A DNA stretch of 64,000 nucleotides from Bifidobacterium miconis (GCF_019331735.1 NZ_JAHBBH010000007.1:49307-113306); one strand, 5' to 3'. Numbered from the stretch's first letter, positions 8,417 through 17,183 are shown. Made by a program: numbers and translations. Notes: a model not told the origin generated them from the sequence alone.

Positions 8417-10303
8417 TCAAGCGGTCAATTCGGTCTTGCTGAGTTGGGATTCGGCGATCTGGCGGTAGACGTCGCACGTGTCGAGCAGTTCGCGGTGCGT
8501 GCCCTGGCCGACCACGCGCCCGTCGTCGAGCACGACGATGCGGTCCGCGTTCATGATCGTGCCGATGCGCTGCGCGACGATCAGTTTGGTCGCGTCTTTC
8601 GCGTGTGCGGCGAGCGCGTCGCGCACGTTGCGGTCGGTCGCGAAGTCGAGCGCGCTGAACGAGTCGTCGAAGATCAGGATCTCCGGATTGCGGTAGACGG
8701 CGCGCGCGATCGATAGACGTTGCTTCTGCCCGCCGGACACGTTCGATCCGCCCTGCGCGATCGCCGAGTCGAACCCGTCGTCCATGCGCTCGACGAACTC
8801 CGTCGCCTGCGCGACGTCGGCCGCTTCACGCACGCGTCGGCGTTCGTCGTCGGTCAGCTTGCCGTCGTGCGCCGCGTCGGCCGCGAGCTGCGCGGCTTCG
8901 CGCCGGCGTCCGGCCGCGGTGGACGTGTCCGCGAGCGCGACGCTCGCATCGTCCGCGCCGGACTTCCCCGGCCTGTCGCCGTAGCTGACGTTGCTTGTGA
9001 CCGTGCCCTTGAACAGCACGGACTTCTGCGGCACGTAGCCGATGCGGTCACGCAGTGCGGTCAGGTTCCAGTCGCGCACGTCCACGCCGTCGACGAGCAC
9101 CTGCCCGGCAGACACGTCGTACAGTCGCGGCACGAGGTTGATCAGGCTCGTCTTGCCGGATCCGGTCGCGCCGATGAACGCGACGGTCTGGCCGTGCTTG
9201 GCTTCGAACGAGACGTGTTCGAGGATCGGCTCGCGCGAGTCGGGGTACGTGAAACTCACGTCGCGGAATTCGACGGTGCCGGTCTGGTTGCCGCCGATGC
9301 GCGCCACGTCGGCGGCCGTGTCGCGGCCGTTCGTGACGAGCGGGTCGGTGTCGAGCACTTCGAGCACGCGCTGGGCGGAGACGTCGGCGCGCGGCCAGAG
9401 CACGAACACCATGCTCATCATGAGGAAGCTCATGATGACCTGCACGGAATAGCTGGAGAAGACGACCATGTTGGAGAACACGGTGAGCTTGTCGGTGAGC
9501 GCGGCCGCGTCGATCAGGCTGGAGCCGATCCAGTAGACGGCGAGCATGAGGCCGTTCATCACGGTGTTCATGAGCGGCATCATCACGGCCATCGCGCGGT
9601 TGGTGAACAGCTGCGTGTCGGTGAGGTCCTTGTTGGCCTTGGTGAACTTGGCTTCCTGATAGTCCTCGGCGTTGTACGCGCGCACGACGCGCAGGCCGGT
9701 CAGGTTCTCGCGGGCGACGAGGTTGATGTTGTCGGTGAGCTGCTGCATCGCCTTGAATTTCGGCATAACGAGCGCCATCAGCACGACGATGGCGACGAGC
9801 AGGATCACGACCGCAATGGCAGTAGCGAGAGTCCATTCGAAGCCGTCACCGGCGATTTTCATGATGGCCCAGACGGCCATGATCGGCGATTTGACGATCA
9901 TCTGCAGGCCCATCGTGATGAACATCTGGATTTGCGTGATGTCGTTGGTGGAACGCGTGATGAGGCTGGCGGTGGAGAAGCGGCTCATTTCGGCCGGGCC
10001 GAACGATTCGACCTTACGGAATTCGAGCGAGCGCAGGCGCTGGCCGAAGCTGGAGGCGACGCGCGCGGCGATGTAGCCGGTCACGACCGCGCAGGCGACC
10101 GAGCCGAGCGAGACGAGCAGCATCTTGCCGCCGGCGATCCAGATGTCGCGCATCTCGCTGCCGGGCGTTTCGACGAGCGTGGTGATGTCGGACATGTAGT
10201 CGGGCAGTTCGAGGTCGAACCAGATCTGGCCGACGATGGTCACCAGGGCGATGAGCATCTGGCCTATCTCCGCTTTGGAGAGGTATTTCATGATGCGAAG
10301 CAT
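8417..10303 (-). CDS. Heterodimeric ABC exporter, degenerate-site half
   Basis: Half-transporter of 628 residues from the ATG at 10303, chosen because AAGGGG lies seven bases upstream; a longer TTG start at 10342 is less likely. The membrane domain is followed by Walker A GATGSGKTS (about residue 375), signature VSGGQKQ and Walker B ILIFDDSFSALD, where the usual catalytic Glu is Asp. This is the hallmark of the non-consensus ATP site in asymmetric exporters. An Asp/Ala/Arg-rich stretch of about 65 residues is inserted between the Q-loop region and the signature motif. It is cotranscribed with the competent half downstream and preceded by a MarR regulator and a candidate operator. Confidence 0.92.
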   Translation of the reverse strand: MLRIMKYLSKAEIGQMLIALVTIVGQIWFDLELPDYMSDITTLVETPGSEMRDIWIAGGKMLLVSLGSVACAVVTGYIAARVASSFGQRLRSLEFRKVESFGPAEMSRFSTASLITRSTNDITQIQMFITMGLQMIVKSPIMAVWAIMKIAGDGFEWTLATAIAVVILLVAIVVLMALVMPKFKAMQQLTDNINLVARENLTGLRVVRAYNAEDYQEAKFTKANKDLTDTQLFTNRAMAVMMPLMNTVMNGLMLAVYWIGSSLIDAAALTDKLTVFSNMVVFSSYSVQVIMSFLMMSMVFVLWPRADVSAQRVLEVLDTDPLVTNGRDTAADVARIGGNQTGTVEFRDVSFTYPDSREPILEHVSFEAKHGQTVAFIGATGSGKTSLINLVPRLYDVSAGQVLVDGVDVRDWNLTALRDRIGYVPQKSVLFKGTVTSNVSYGDRPGKSGADDASVALADTSTAAGRRREAAQLAADAAHDGKLTDDERRRVREAADVAQATEFVERMDDGFDSAIAQGGSNVSGGQKQRLSIARAVYRNPEILIFDDSFSALDFATDRNVRDALAAHAKDATKLIVAQRIGTIMNADRIVVLDDGRVVGQGTHRELLDTCDVYRQIAESQLSKTELTA

Positions 10304-10376
10304 TGCGGTTCCCCTTGTAGTTGGTTGGTGGTTATCGGTCAAGCGGTTTGGCTATCCGCGTGGTGTTCCCCTCATC

Positions 10377-10430
10377 TCGGTGCCCCCTTGTCAGGGGAGC
10401 TGGCTCGCGGAGCGAGGCTGAGGGGCAGTC
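10377..10430 (+). repeat. Family A two-hairpin repeat, copy R3
   Basis: Stem 1 is near GCCCCCTTGTCAGGGGAGC, stem 2 CTCGC-GGA-GCGAG, and the end block CTGAGGGGCAGTC. It lies in the 5' region of the exporter operon, between its start and the candidate MarR operator. Confidence 0.75.
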
Positions 10431-10485
10431 GGACCCATTGCGAGAGAGTCTGAACACCACCCGATTAGTTTCTAGTCTCAAATTA

Positions 10486-10498
10486 CTTACAGTGTAAG
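10486..10498. promoter_or_regulatory. Candidate MarR operator and exporter promoter
   Basis: CTTACAGTGTAAG is a perfect 6+1+6 palindrome. On the minus strand it overlaps a possible -35 TTACAC, followed after 17 bases by TAGAAA as a weak -10, directed toward the exporter genes. A MarR-type repressor bound here would block RNA polymerase. A related TTACTGTAA lies upstream of marR near 11218, consistent with autoregulation. Both assignments are inference. Confidence 0.4.
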
Positions 10499-10548
10499 GT
10501 ATTGCATATGAATCTGTGCGTTTCCTGAGAATCCAGCCCTCGCGCGTT

Positions 10549-10608
10549 CCCGCGTGGCGGAAATGGCTCGCTGACGCGTACGTCAGCGAGCCATTTCCGC
10601 CACGCGGG
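10549..10608 (-). terminator. Long perfect hairpin downstream of marR
   Basis: A 28-base arm (10549-10576) pairs perfectly with 10581-10608 around the tetraloop CGTA. It lies 34 bases beyond the marR stop and has no T tract. It probably ends or protects the marR transcript before the exporter promoter. Confidence 0.6.
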
Positions 10609-10642
10609 GTCGAGCCCGTCACCACGCGAGACGGGGCGGGCG

Positions 10643-11131
10643 CTACGCCTGATTCTCGCCGCCCTCGAACGCCTTGCGAACCTCTTCGGGAGTCGGGCGC
10701 GGCTGGCCGGGTCGGCAGATCGACATGTACGTCACAAACTCACGCGACAGGTCGACGAACTCGCGCGTGCGCCGCTCGCCCATCTGCGAGAAGATCCAGC
10801 AGACCGCGTCGCGCAACTCCTCCATGTCCTTCCGGCCGCGCTCGCGCCCGGCATCGGTCAGGTTCACAAGCACCACACGACGATCGTCAGGGTCGACTTC
10901 GCGCGTGATCAGACCTTTTTTCTCCATGGCGGACAGCAACGTGGAAACGCGGCCGGTAGTCGCGTTGAGCGCAACGGCCAGCTGCGACGGCGTCATCGTG
11001 CCATGATGGGCGAGCTGACGGATCGCGAACAGCTCGCCCTGCGAGCCGCGCGACAATTCGCGCTGCATGTCGGAACGATGACACCACGCGGTGCGCCACA
11101 GCTCGTCGACGGCCTCCTGCTCGAATCCCAT
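10643..11131 (-). CDS. MarR-family transcriptional regulator
   Basis: A winged-helix repressor of about 162 residues. The recognition region reads GTMTPSQLAVALNATTGRVSTLLSAMEKKGLI and is followed by the wing [21 protein letters not shown] (split here for reading: REVDPDDRRVV, then LVNLTDAG), the classical MarR signature. I chose ATG 11131 because GAGGAG lies seven bases upstream; ATGs at 11137 and a TTG at 11161 are alternatives. The adjacent, same-strand ABC exporter genes are the likely targets, with release by a drug-like ligand. An AT-rich promoter region lies upstream. Confidence 0.88.
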   Translation of the reverse strand: MGFEQEAVDELWRTAWCHRSDMQRELSRGSQGELFAIRQLAHHGTMTPSQLAVALNATTGRVSTLLSAMEKKGLITREVDPDDRRVVLVNLTDAGRERGRKDMEELRDAVCWIFSQMGERRTREFVDLSREFVTYMSICRPGQPRPTPEEVRKAFEGGENQA

Positions 11132-11699
11132 GTGCATGCTCCTCGCCACGTACGGCAACAACGAACGTCGTCTTTCCGACGTTGCATATCATAATATCTC
11201 ACACTATAAACAATTCATTACTGTAAACTATTTCGGCGAATTGTCGGCCGCGACGCAACCCGACGATGGCAGTGCGGCGCCTTCCCGACCATCCGCCCCA
11301 CAAGCACCCCCGCACCGCGCACGCGCTCAATAGGCGGCGGGTCGACCGAGCGCGCGGGAAGTCGCCGAATCGCGATGCCGCCCACTGTTGCGCGAAGATC
11401 GCGGTTCGACCCAGCAAAGCCCGAACCATCAGGACCCCTGACGCCACTCCTACGACACGCGACACATAGGATGGCAATTTGGACGATCGTACCAAAACTT
11501 GACCCGTGCGGACTCAAGTAAATTATCCAGTTTGCCATGTTTGCGTTAACGCCACGCCCGGAGAAGTGTGACCTGCCTTACAGTAACGGGTGTATCATAG
11601 GCATCTCAACATATGACCGATATACTGAATAGTGACGTTGGCAAAGCAGTTAGCGCCGGCGGAGACGCCTGAGGAGAAGGCCCAGAGAAGGGGAAGATT
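11132..11699. other. Intergenic stretch without a recognisable gene
   Basis: The first 90 bases are AT-rich and should hold the marR promoter, with repeated TTTA/TTAC-type motifs that may be MarR sites (around 11200-11230). The remainder, up to the ribosome site of the small gene at 11700, has only short open frames without ribosome sites or recognisable similarity. Confidence 0.5.
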
Positions 11700-11858
11700 A
11701 TGAACACGATAGGAATACCGATACGTAGCCTGTGCAGCATAGCCGGATGCGGACACGAAGCCGAGGAATACGGTATGTGCGGAGAGCATTTCACCTCCGC
11801 TCTGGTGCACGGTGCATTCCAGTACCACCACACCAACGCACGTCCGCTGCATCACTGA
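11700..11858 (+). CDS. Small Cys/His zinc-binding-like protein, 52 residues
   Basis: This short frame begins with ATG after AGAAGGGGAAGATT and ends just before a good terminator. It encodes a protein with the pattern CSIAGCGHEAEEYGMCGEHF, that is C-x4-C-x10-C-x2-H, which resembles the metal-binding knuckle found in many small actinobacterial and phage proteins (C-x(4)-C ... GlyxCxxH). It stands alone, with no operon partners. The function is unknown; DNA or RNA binding or a structural zinc site are possibilities. The own ribosome site and terminator are the main reasons to believe it is expressed. Confidence 0.55.
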   Translation: MNTIGIPIRSLCSIAGCGHEAEEYGMCGEHFTSALVHGAFQYHHTNARPLHH

Positions 11859-11883
11859 GTCGCGGTTCGTTCTTTCTTGTATG

Positions 11884-11933
11884 ACGGCGGCTGCCGATCG
11901 GAAACATAACATCCGACCGACAGCCGCCGTTTT
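11884..11933 (+). terminator. Terminator of the small Cys/His gene
   Basis: ACGGCGGCTG (11884-11893) pairs with CAGCCGCCGT (11921-11930), with further inner pairing of GATCGG and CCGACC, followed by TTTT. It begins 25 bases after the small gene's stop codon. Confidence 0.75.
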
Positions 11934-12073
11934 GCAATCCGGCATTCGCCCGGACGCAGTCGAGACGAACCGCTCAAAACTGCTCAAAACTCCCTACGAC
12001 TCCATATGCTCCAGCCCATACCCTCATCAATCTCTTTTTGCGTGACATCGGCGATACAATCCGCACGTTCCTA

Positions 12074-12117
12074 GCGGTAATGTCACGCTGAATCCTCCGC
12101 CAGCGTGACATTGCCGC
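12074..12117. other. Inverted repeat in the gap 11859-12246
   Basis: GCGGTAATGTCACGCTG pairs with CAGCGTGACATTGCCGC around a ten-base loop, 17 base pairs with one wobble. A third GCGTGACAT half occurs at about 12041. It lies 130 bases beyond the aldo/keto reductase end on the minus strand. It could be a terminator or an operator. Nothing else is recognisable in the 388-base gap. Confidence 0.45.
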
Positions 12118-12246
12118 CACTTACGGACTCCTACTGAGGGAAGATGTAACGCAACGATACCGTTTACGCGGCATCGCATCGCTCGTGCTCTGTCGGACCG
12201 GATGCAATGGGTACGAACTGCCCTTCACATTAAGCCCGACAGAACA

Positions 12247-13374
12247 CTAGCCGAGCGCAGCAAGCTCTTCGGGAGTGAGATGCAGATCGATCGCAGCAAA
12301 GGAATCGTTGATTTCGTGCGGGTTGCGGGCGCTGGGGATCGTGAAGAGGTGATCATAGCGAGTCAGCTCCCACGCGAGCACGACGCGCTGGTAGGAGACG
12401 CCGCGGGCGGCAGCCACCTTGCGGAACGGGTCGTAGGCGGTCTGATCGAACGGATCGAGAAAGCCGCCGAGCGGCGACCAGCACACGAAATCAATCCCGA
12501 GTTCGGCGCAGTGCGCCATCGTATGCTCCGGATCGGGGTGCGACGGGGAAAATTGGTTCTGCACGGCGATCAGCCCGTCCCCGAGAATCTCCCGGGCCGT
12601 GTCGATCTGCGCGTTGTCCACGCGGGAAATGCCGGCATAGCGAATCACGCCCTCGTCCAGCAGCGTCCTGAGCGCGCCCATCTGGTCCTCGTACGGCACG
12701 GCCGGATCAGGACCGTGCGAATACAACAGGTCGAGCGCGTCGACGCCGAGCCGCATCGCCGACTCCTTCGCGTCGCGGATCATCGTCTCCGGGCGCGAAT
12801 CAGCCATCCATCCGTACCGGCTGCCGGCCGCCTGCAGCCGTTGGCGATCGGACGCGTCGGCGGTGGCGTCGACATTGCCGTTGCGGTCATCGTCGCGCGC
12901 ATCGCAGTCATAGTGCATGTCACGACTGTCATGGTCGACTGTCGGGTGCGCATCATCCTGCACCGCATCGGACGCAGCCGTCGGCTCGGCCGCCACGGCT
13001 GCGTCGATCGTGCGGCGATAACCCGTTTTCGTGGCGACCAAAACTTCGTCGCGCGGACCGTCCCAACTGGCGAGCGCATCACGCACCAGCGTCTCGCCGT
13101 AACCGAAATCGGTAGAAACGCCGGTGCCGTCCGCTCCCGGAGCGGTCGGCAGATAATACGACCACGCGGTGTCGAGATAGCGCACGCCCGCGTCGAGCGC
13201 GGCGTGAATCGTGCCGATCGCGGTCGCGCGGTCCGGGCGCCCCTCGATCGCGAGTGCCATCGTGCCCATGCCGAGCCGCGGAATACGATGACCCGCGAAA
13301 TCGACCGTATGAGCAAAATCCGCGGGACCAGTGGAATCAGTACTATGCTGCAATGCCGTCATACCGCCCATCAT
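12247..13374 (-). CDS. Aldo/keto reductase with an Asp/His-rich insertion
   Basis: NAD(P)H-dependent oxidoreductase of the aldo/keto reductase superfamily, cytosolic. The catalytic tetrad is visible as Asp68 and Tyr73 in LDTAWSYY, Lys116 in ATKTGY and His220 in LLYSHGPD. C-terminal cofactor-binding elements (VCWSPLGGFL, TIPSARNPHEI) are present, so the fold appears intact. About 60 residues (121-182) are inserted after the catalytic Lys, rich in Asp and His, which makes the protein longer (375 residues) than the usual 300-330. The start MMGG has only a weak GGGG site; MTALQ at 13362 is an alternative. The substrate is unknown. It diverges from the thiamine genes across a short gap. Confidence 0.85.
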   Translation of the reverse strand: MMGGMTALQHSTDSTGPADFAHTVDFAGHRIPRLGMGTMALAIEGRPDRATAIGTIHAALDAGVRYLDTAWSYYLPTAPGADGTGVSTDFGYGETLVRDALASWDGPRDEVLVATKTGYRRTIDAAVAAEPTAASDAVQDDAHPTVDHDSRDMHYDCDARDDDRNGNVDATADASDRQRLQAAGSRYGWMADSRPETMIRDAKESAMRLGVDALDLLYSHGPDPAVPYEDQMGALRTLLDEGVIRYAGISRVDNAQIDTAREILGDGLIAVQNQFSPSHPDPEHTMAHCAELGIDFVCWSPLGGFLDPFDQTAYDPFRKVAAARGVSYQRVVLAWELTRYDHLFTIPSARNPHEINDSFAAIDLHLTPEELAALG

Positions 13375-13402
13375 GTCACACCCCGGGGCCTATGATGGAC
13401 AT

Positions 13403-13496
13403 GCAACCGAACGGGAGCCCGGATGGGCTGAGAGGAAGTCGCGAGCTTCGACCGTCAACTTGATGCGGGTAATGCCGCCGTAAGGAAACGGGTTGT
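13403..13496 (+). promoter_or_regulatory. TPP riboswitch (THI element)
   Basis: Conserved blocks of the thiamine pyrophosphate aptamer are in order: GGGAGCCC, GGGCTGAGAGG, then ACTTGATGCGGGTAATGCCG and CGTAAGGAAACGGG. The outer P1 helix can form between CAACC (13404-13408) and GGTTG (13491-13495). It precedes thiS and thiG on the same strand, as expected for feedback control of thiamine synthesis. The gap to thiS is unusually long (486 bases). Confidence 0.92.
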
Positions 13497-13783
13497 TTCG
13501 CCGCAACAGCGCGGCGGTTCGCGATATTCTCCAGCTCATTCGACCATGACCGTTTGTCCGTCTGATCGGCGCGACATTCGCACGGTTCCGACGTGCGCGG
13601 ACTCGTCACCGACGCATGGCACGGATCCGACGGCAAGCCCGCGGCGGCATGTCCACAGACGTGCCGCTCGCAACGCAACCGTGGACACGACTGCGGACGC
13701 GACCGACCAGCAGGCGCATGGGATTCCGGCGGGCTGCGACGACAACTGAAGAACAACAGAACAACAACTAGTGGTACTTGCAC

Positions 13784-13842
13784 AAGGGTCATGAAGGGGC
13801 GCACCACCTTACAGGGTACGGCTGCTTCAGCGACCCTTTTTT
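13784..13842 (+). terminator. Terminator in the thiS leader
   Basis: AAGGGTC (13784-13790) pairs with GACCCTT (13832-13838) and TGAAG with CTTCA inside; the hairpin runs into TTTTTT. It sits between the riboswitch and thiS, so it may be the termination site governed by TPP, or it may end an unseen short transcript. The intervening 13497-13783 has a CGCCGC/GCGGCG hairpin directly after the aptamer and no convincing gene. Confidence 0.65.
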
Positions 13843-13981
13843 CGTGGCGCCCGGCCGTGGTCCCGGCGGTTCCACGGACGCACGGCCTCGGTGCCGCGCG
13901 TCCGGGACCGAATGCCGCGCGAGCGGGCAAAGCACCCGGAACCATACCCAGAAAGCCAACCCGGAAGAGGAAGGGGAACCG

Positions 13982-14176
13982 ATGATCGTCAACGGTCAGG
14001 AGGAAACGCTCGACGAGCCGATCAGCGTCGCCGATCTGCTCGAGCGCAAGGGACTCAGGGCGGCACGCGTCGCCGTCGAGCTGAACGGGGCGATCGTGCC
14101 GCGGGCCAAGCGCGCGGAGACGATGCTCAAGGGCACCGACACCCTGGAGATCGTCACGTTCGTGCAGGGCGGCTGA
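13982..14176 (+). CDS. thiS: Sulfur carrier protein ThiS
   Basis: A 64-residue ubiquitin-fold sulfur carrier that delivers sulfur as a C-terminal thiocarboxylate for formation of the thiazole ring of thiamine. It begins [20 protein letters not shown] and ends in Gly-Gly (FVQGG), the site of adenylation and thiocarboxylation. The ATG follows AGGAAGGGG at proper distance. thiG starts 96 bases downstream. No thiF-like activating enzyme lies in the window, so that function must be encoded elsewhere. Confidence 0.93.
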   Translation: MIVNGQEETLDEPISVADLLERKGLRAARVAVELNGAIVPRAKRAETMLKGTDTLEIVTFVQGG

Positions 14177-14271
14177 GGCCGCGCGCCGCCGGACGCATGG
14201 CGACGGACGGGCAATCCGCATCACACCAATCTCACACCGATCTCAATAAGTCTCAATACAAAGGAGTAACC

Positions 14272-15174
14272 ATGACCACGAACGAATCCACCAGCGAGCC
14301 CACGCTCGACGAGCTCGTCGGCACCGCGACGAACACCGCCCTACTGCCCGAGCCGGACGCCCACGCCTACGACGCGATCGCCACCGGCGAGGCCGACCCG
14401 CTCATCCTCGGCGGGCACAAGTTCACGAGCCGCTTCATTCTCGGCTCGGGCCGCTACGATCTCAACCTCATCAAAGCCACGATCGAGAACGCGGGCACGC
14501 AGATCGTCACGATGGCGCTGCGCCGCTGCCGCACCACCGAAAACAACCTGCTCGACTACATTCCCAAGGGCATCACGATGCTGCCGAACACGTCGGGCGC
14601 GCGCAACGCGGAGGAGGCGGTGCGCATCGCGCGGCTCGCTCGCGAGGTGTGCGAGACCGATTTCGTAAAGGTCGAGATCGAGCACGAGACGAAGTACCTG
14701 CTGCCCGACAACGCGGAGACGATCCGCGCGACCGAAATGCTCGCGAAGGAGGGGTTCGTGGTGATGCCGTACATGTTCCCGGATCCGATCGCGGCGCGGC
14801 AGTTGGAGGACGCGGGCGCAGCGTGCGTGATGCCGCTCGGCTCGCTGATCGGTTCGAACAAGGGCCTGCGCATGCGCGACTTCATCGAGGTGATCATCGC
14901 GAACGCGCACGTGCCGGTCATCATCGACGCGGGCATCGGCCGGCCGAGCCAGGCCGCCGAAGCGATGGAGATGGGCGCGGACGCGGTGATGGCGTACACG
15001 GCGATCGCCTCCGCGGGCAACATCCCGGTGATGGCGCGCGCATTCAAGCACGCGATCGAGGCCGGCCGCGAGGCGTACCTCGCCGGCCTCGGCACCGTGA
15101 CCGAGGGTCATGCCGTCCCGTCCAGCCCCACCAATGCCGCCGACTACCTCTCCCCTAGCGCCCCGACCGCCTGA
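14272..15174 (+). CDS. thiG: Thiazole synthase ThiG
   Basis: ThiG condenses deoxyxylulose phosphate, dehydroglycine and ThiS-bound sulfur into the thiazole phosphate of thiamine. The TIM-barrel core is recognisable from [16 protein letters not shown] through [15 protein letters not shown], with the Schiff-base Lys133 in VKVEIEHE, and [20 protein letters not shown] with [11 protein letters not shown] near the C terminus. At 300 residues it carries about 40 extra N-terminal residues compared with typical ThiG. The ATG at 14272 has a perfect AAAGGAG site. It is the distal gene of the TPP-regulated unit. Confidence 0.95.
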   Translation: MTTNESTSEPTLDELVGTATNTALLPEPDAHAYDAIATGEADPLILGGHKFTSRFILGSGRYDLNLIKATIENAGTQIVTMALRRCRTTENNLLDYIPKGITMLPNTSGARNAEEAVRIARLAREVCETDFVKVEIEHETKYLLPDNAETIRATEMLAKEGFVVMPYMFPDPIAARQLEDAGAACVMPLGSLIGSNKGLRMRDFIEVIIANAHVPVIIDAGIGRPSQAAEAMEMGADAVMAYTAIASAGNIPVMARAFKHAIEAGREAYLAGLGTVTEGHAVPSSPTNAADYLSPSAPTA

Positions 15175-15267
15175 TCGGCCACGCGTCCCATCGGGAGAAC
15201 CCGTGTAGGCATGTAGGCACTCGCGTGAAGCCGCCCGCACCGGCCAACCGGCCGTATGTATGCCAAC

Positions 15268-15341
15268 ATGACGTGGGGGCTGCGGGCTTGCTGCCGTTTC
15301 GAAGGAGTGAAACGGCAGCAAGCCCGCAGCCCCCACGTCAT
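15268..15341. terminator. Very long perfect hairpin between convergent thiG and permease genes
   Basis: A 33-base arm (15268-15300) pairs without mismatch with 15309-15341 around the loop GAAGGAGT. There is no T tract. Its place between converging genes suggests a bidirectional terminator or transcript stabiliser. The rest of the 330-base gap (to 15504) shows nothing else. Confidence 0.6.
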
Positions 15342-15504
15342 CGGCGCATACTTACGGTCTCATGCGGGTCCGCGCAAACCCACGCCGAGCTCACACCAGC
15401 CCGTGCATGCAAGCCCGGGTCTGATGCTGGGACATCCAGCAGACGGCACAGCTCCACCAGCCGTGCGCGCAGGCCCGAGTCAGCCTTGTGCCAACAAAAA
15501 GCCG

Positions 15505-17010
15505 CTACCTGCCCAGCGCCTCCTTGAGGTCGCGCGACTCGAACCGCTCGTGCAGCAGGCAGTAGCCGCCGAACACCGCGAGCCACACCAGACCGGCGAT
15601 CGCGGAGCCGCGCGTGTCGTCGGCCAGGAAGAGCGTGCAGTACACGAACACGAAGAACGCGATCGCCAGCGTGTTGGTAAAACGCCACGCCGGCATCACG
15701 AATCCGTCCGGGATGAAGTCGGCGGAACGACGGTAGCGGCGGTGCGCGATCATCGTCAGCGTGTAGATGAAGATGATCACGGCGGACGACGCGGACGCGA
15801 ACAGCACGAACGCGCCGGAGACGCCCGGCAGCGCGTTGATGACCGGCGAGAGCAGGATCAGCGCCGCGGACGCGAGGATCGCGCGCGCCGGCACCTGACG
15901 CTTGGAGACGACGCCGAGCTTCTGGAACGTCGGCGATTCGGATTCGACGGCCAGCTGGTACAGGTGGCGTCCGGCCGAGTACAGCAGCGAGTTCAGCGCC
16001 GACGATGCCGCGGTGATGACCACGAAGAACACGAGTGCGGCCGCCCACTTGAGTCCCGCGTACTGGAACACCATGATGAACGGCGAGGCGAACGAGCCGT
16101 CCGCGTTCGGCTTGAACGTGGTCCACGGCACGATGCACATGATCGCCAGCAGCGCGCCCACGTAGAAGATGAGCACGCGCACGATGATCTCGTTGACGGC
16201 CTTCGGCAGCACCTTGCGCGGGTTCTGCGTCTCAGAGACGGTGACGCCCACGAATTCGATCATCTCGTAGGCGTAGAACACCATCTGGAAGCTCATGAGG
16301 AACGCGAGCCAGCCGTTCGGCGCGATCGAGAAGTTGTTCGTGATGTTGTCGAGTCCCGCATGGCCGCCGGGCGAGACGCCGTCCTGCCCGGTGATCTGCA
16401 CGGCGTCGTAGTGGTAGCCGATCACGACCATGACGACCGCGGTCGCGATCATCGCGCAGATCAGCGTGATTTTGATCATCGAGAACCAGAATTCCGCCTC
16501 GCCGAACGCCTTGACGGCGATCAGGTTGATCGTGACGAGAGCGGCGAGGAAGCACAGTTCGATCAGCCATTTCCAGTGGGCCAGATCGATGCCGAACGTG
16601 TCGAAGAACGTGATGAAGTACGTGGAGACGGCCGTGATTTCGCTCATGCCGATGAGCACGAGCACGATCCAGTACGACCAGCCCGCGAACTTGCCCCAGC
16701 CGTTGCCGAGATAGCGGCGGATGAAGTTGATGAACGTGTGCTGGCTGGGGTCGCGGTACATGAGTTCGCCGATGGCGCGCATCAGCAGGAACATGATGAC
16801 GCCGACGGCGATGTACACGAAGATGATGCTCGGTCCGGTCAGTGCGATCGACTTGCCGGAGCCGAGGAACAGACCCGTGCCGATGGTGCCGCCGATGGCG
16901 ATGAACTGGACGTGACGGTTGTTCAGGCCGCGGGCCATCTGGTTGTGTTCGTCGAGGCTTTCGACGGAGGACAGGGTGCCGCCCTGCGGATCGTGTTGGC
17001 TGTTGCTCAT
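15505..17010 (-). CDS. Amino acid permease of the APC family (D-Ser/D-Ala/Gly type)
   Basis: A 501-residue proton-coupled amino acid transporter with twelve predicted membrane helices. The family signature GLNNRHVQFIAIGGTIGTGL at the first helix and GPSIIFVYIAVG, WKFAGWSYW-like and ETQNPRKVLPKAVNEI segments match the AAT subfamily that includes CycA, AnsP and LysP. Similarity to the CycA group seems best, but substrate cannot be set from sequence. The gene stands alone, convergent with thiG. An ATACAG-N7-CTGTAT inverted repeat lies at 17033-17051 upstream and may be its operator. Confidence 0.88.
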   Translation of the reverse strand: MSNSQHDPQGGTLSSVESLDEHNQMARGLNNRHVQFIAIGGTIGTGLFLGSGKSIALTGPSIIFVYIAVGVIMFLLMRAIGELMYRDPSQHTFINFIRRYLGNGWGKFAGWSYWIVLVLIGMSEITAVSTYFITFFDTFGIDLAHWKWLIELCFLAALVTINLIAVKAFGEAEFWFSMIKITLICAMIATAVVMVVIGYHYDAVQITGQDGVSPGGHAGLDNITNNFSIAPNGWLAFLMSFQMVFYAYEMIEFVGVTVSETQNPRKVLPKAVNEIIVRVLIFYVGALLAIMCIVPWTTFKPNADGSFASPFIMVFQYAGLKWAAALVFFVVITAASSALNSLLYSAGRHLYQLAVESESPTFQKLGVVSKRQVPARAILASAALILLSPVINALPGVSGAFVLFASASSAVIIFIYTLTMIAHRRYRRSADFIPDGFVMPAWRFTNTLAIAFFVFVYCTLFLADDTRGSAIAGLVWLAVFGGYCLLHERFESRDLKEALGR

Positions 17011-17183
17011 GTACCACCTGCTCTTTCGAGAAATACAGGTTCACACTGTATCATCGCGCACGTTACCAAAACCGTCCCGGTTCAATGCTTCCGCGTAACG
17101 ATATCGTGCGCATTTCGCCCAAAAGTTCAATTCGTTGAACTTTTCCCTTCCCTCATGCCAGTCGGACTTCATGCGATGGGTTC

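Noticed and set aside
13536..13783. Possible small gene or T-box between the TPP aptamer and the terminator
   Set aside because: GGTACTTGC only partly resembles the T-box TGGNACCGCG and no specifier loop was found; open frames lack ribosome sites.
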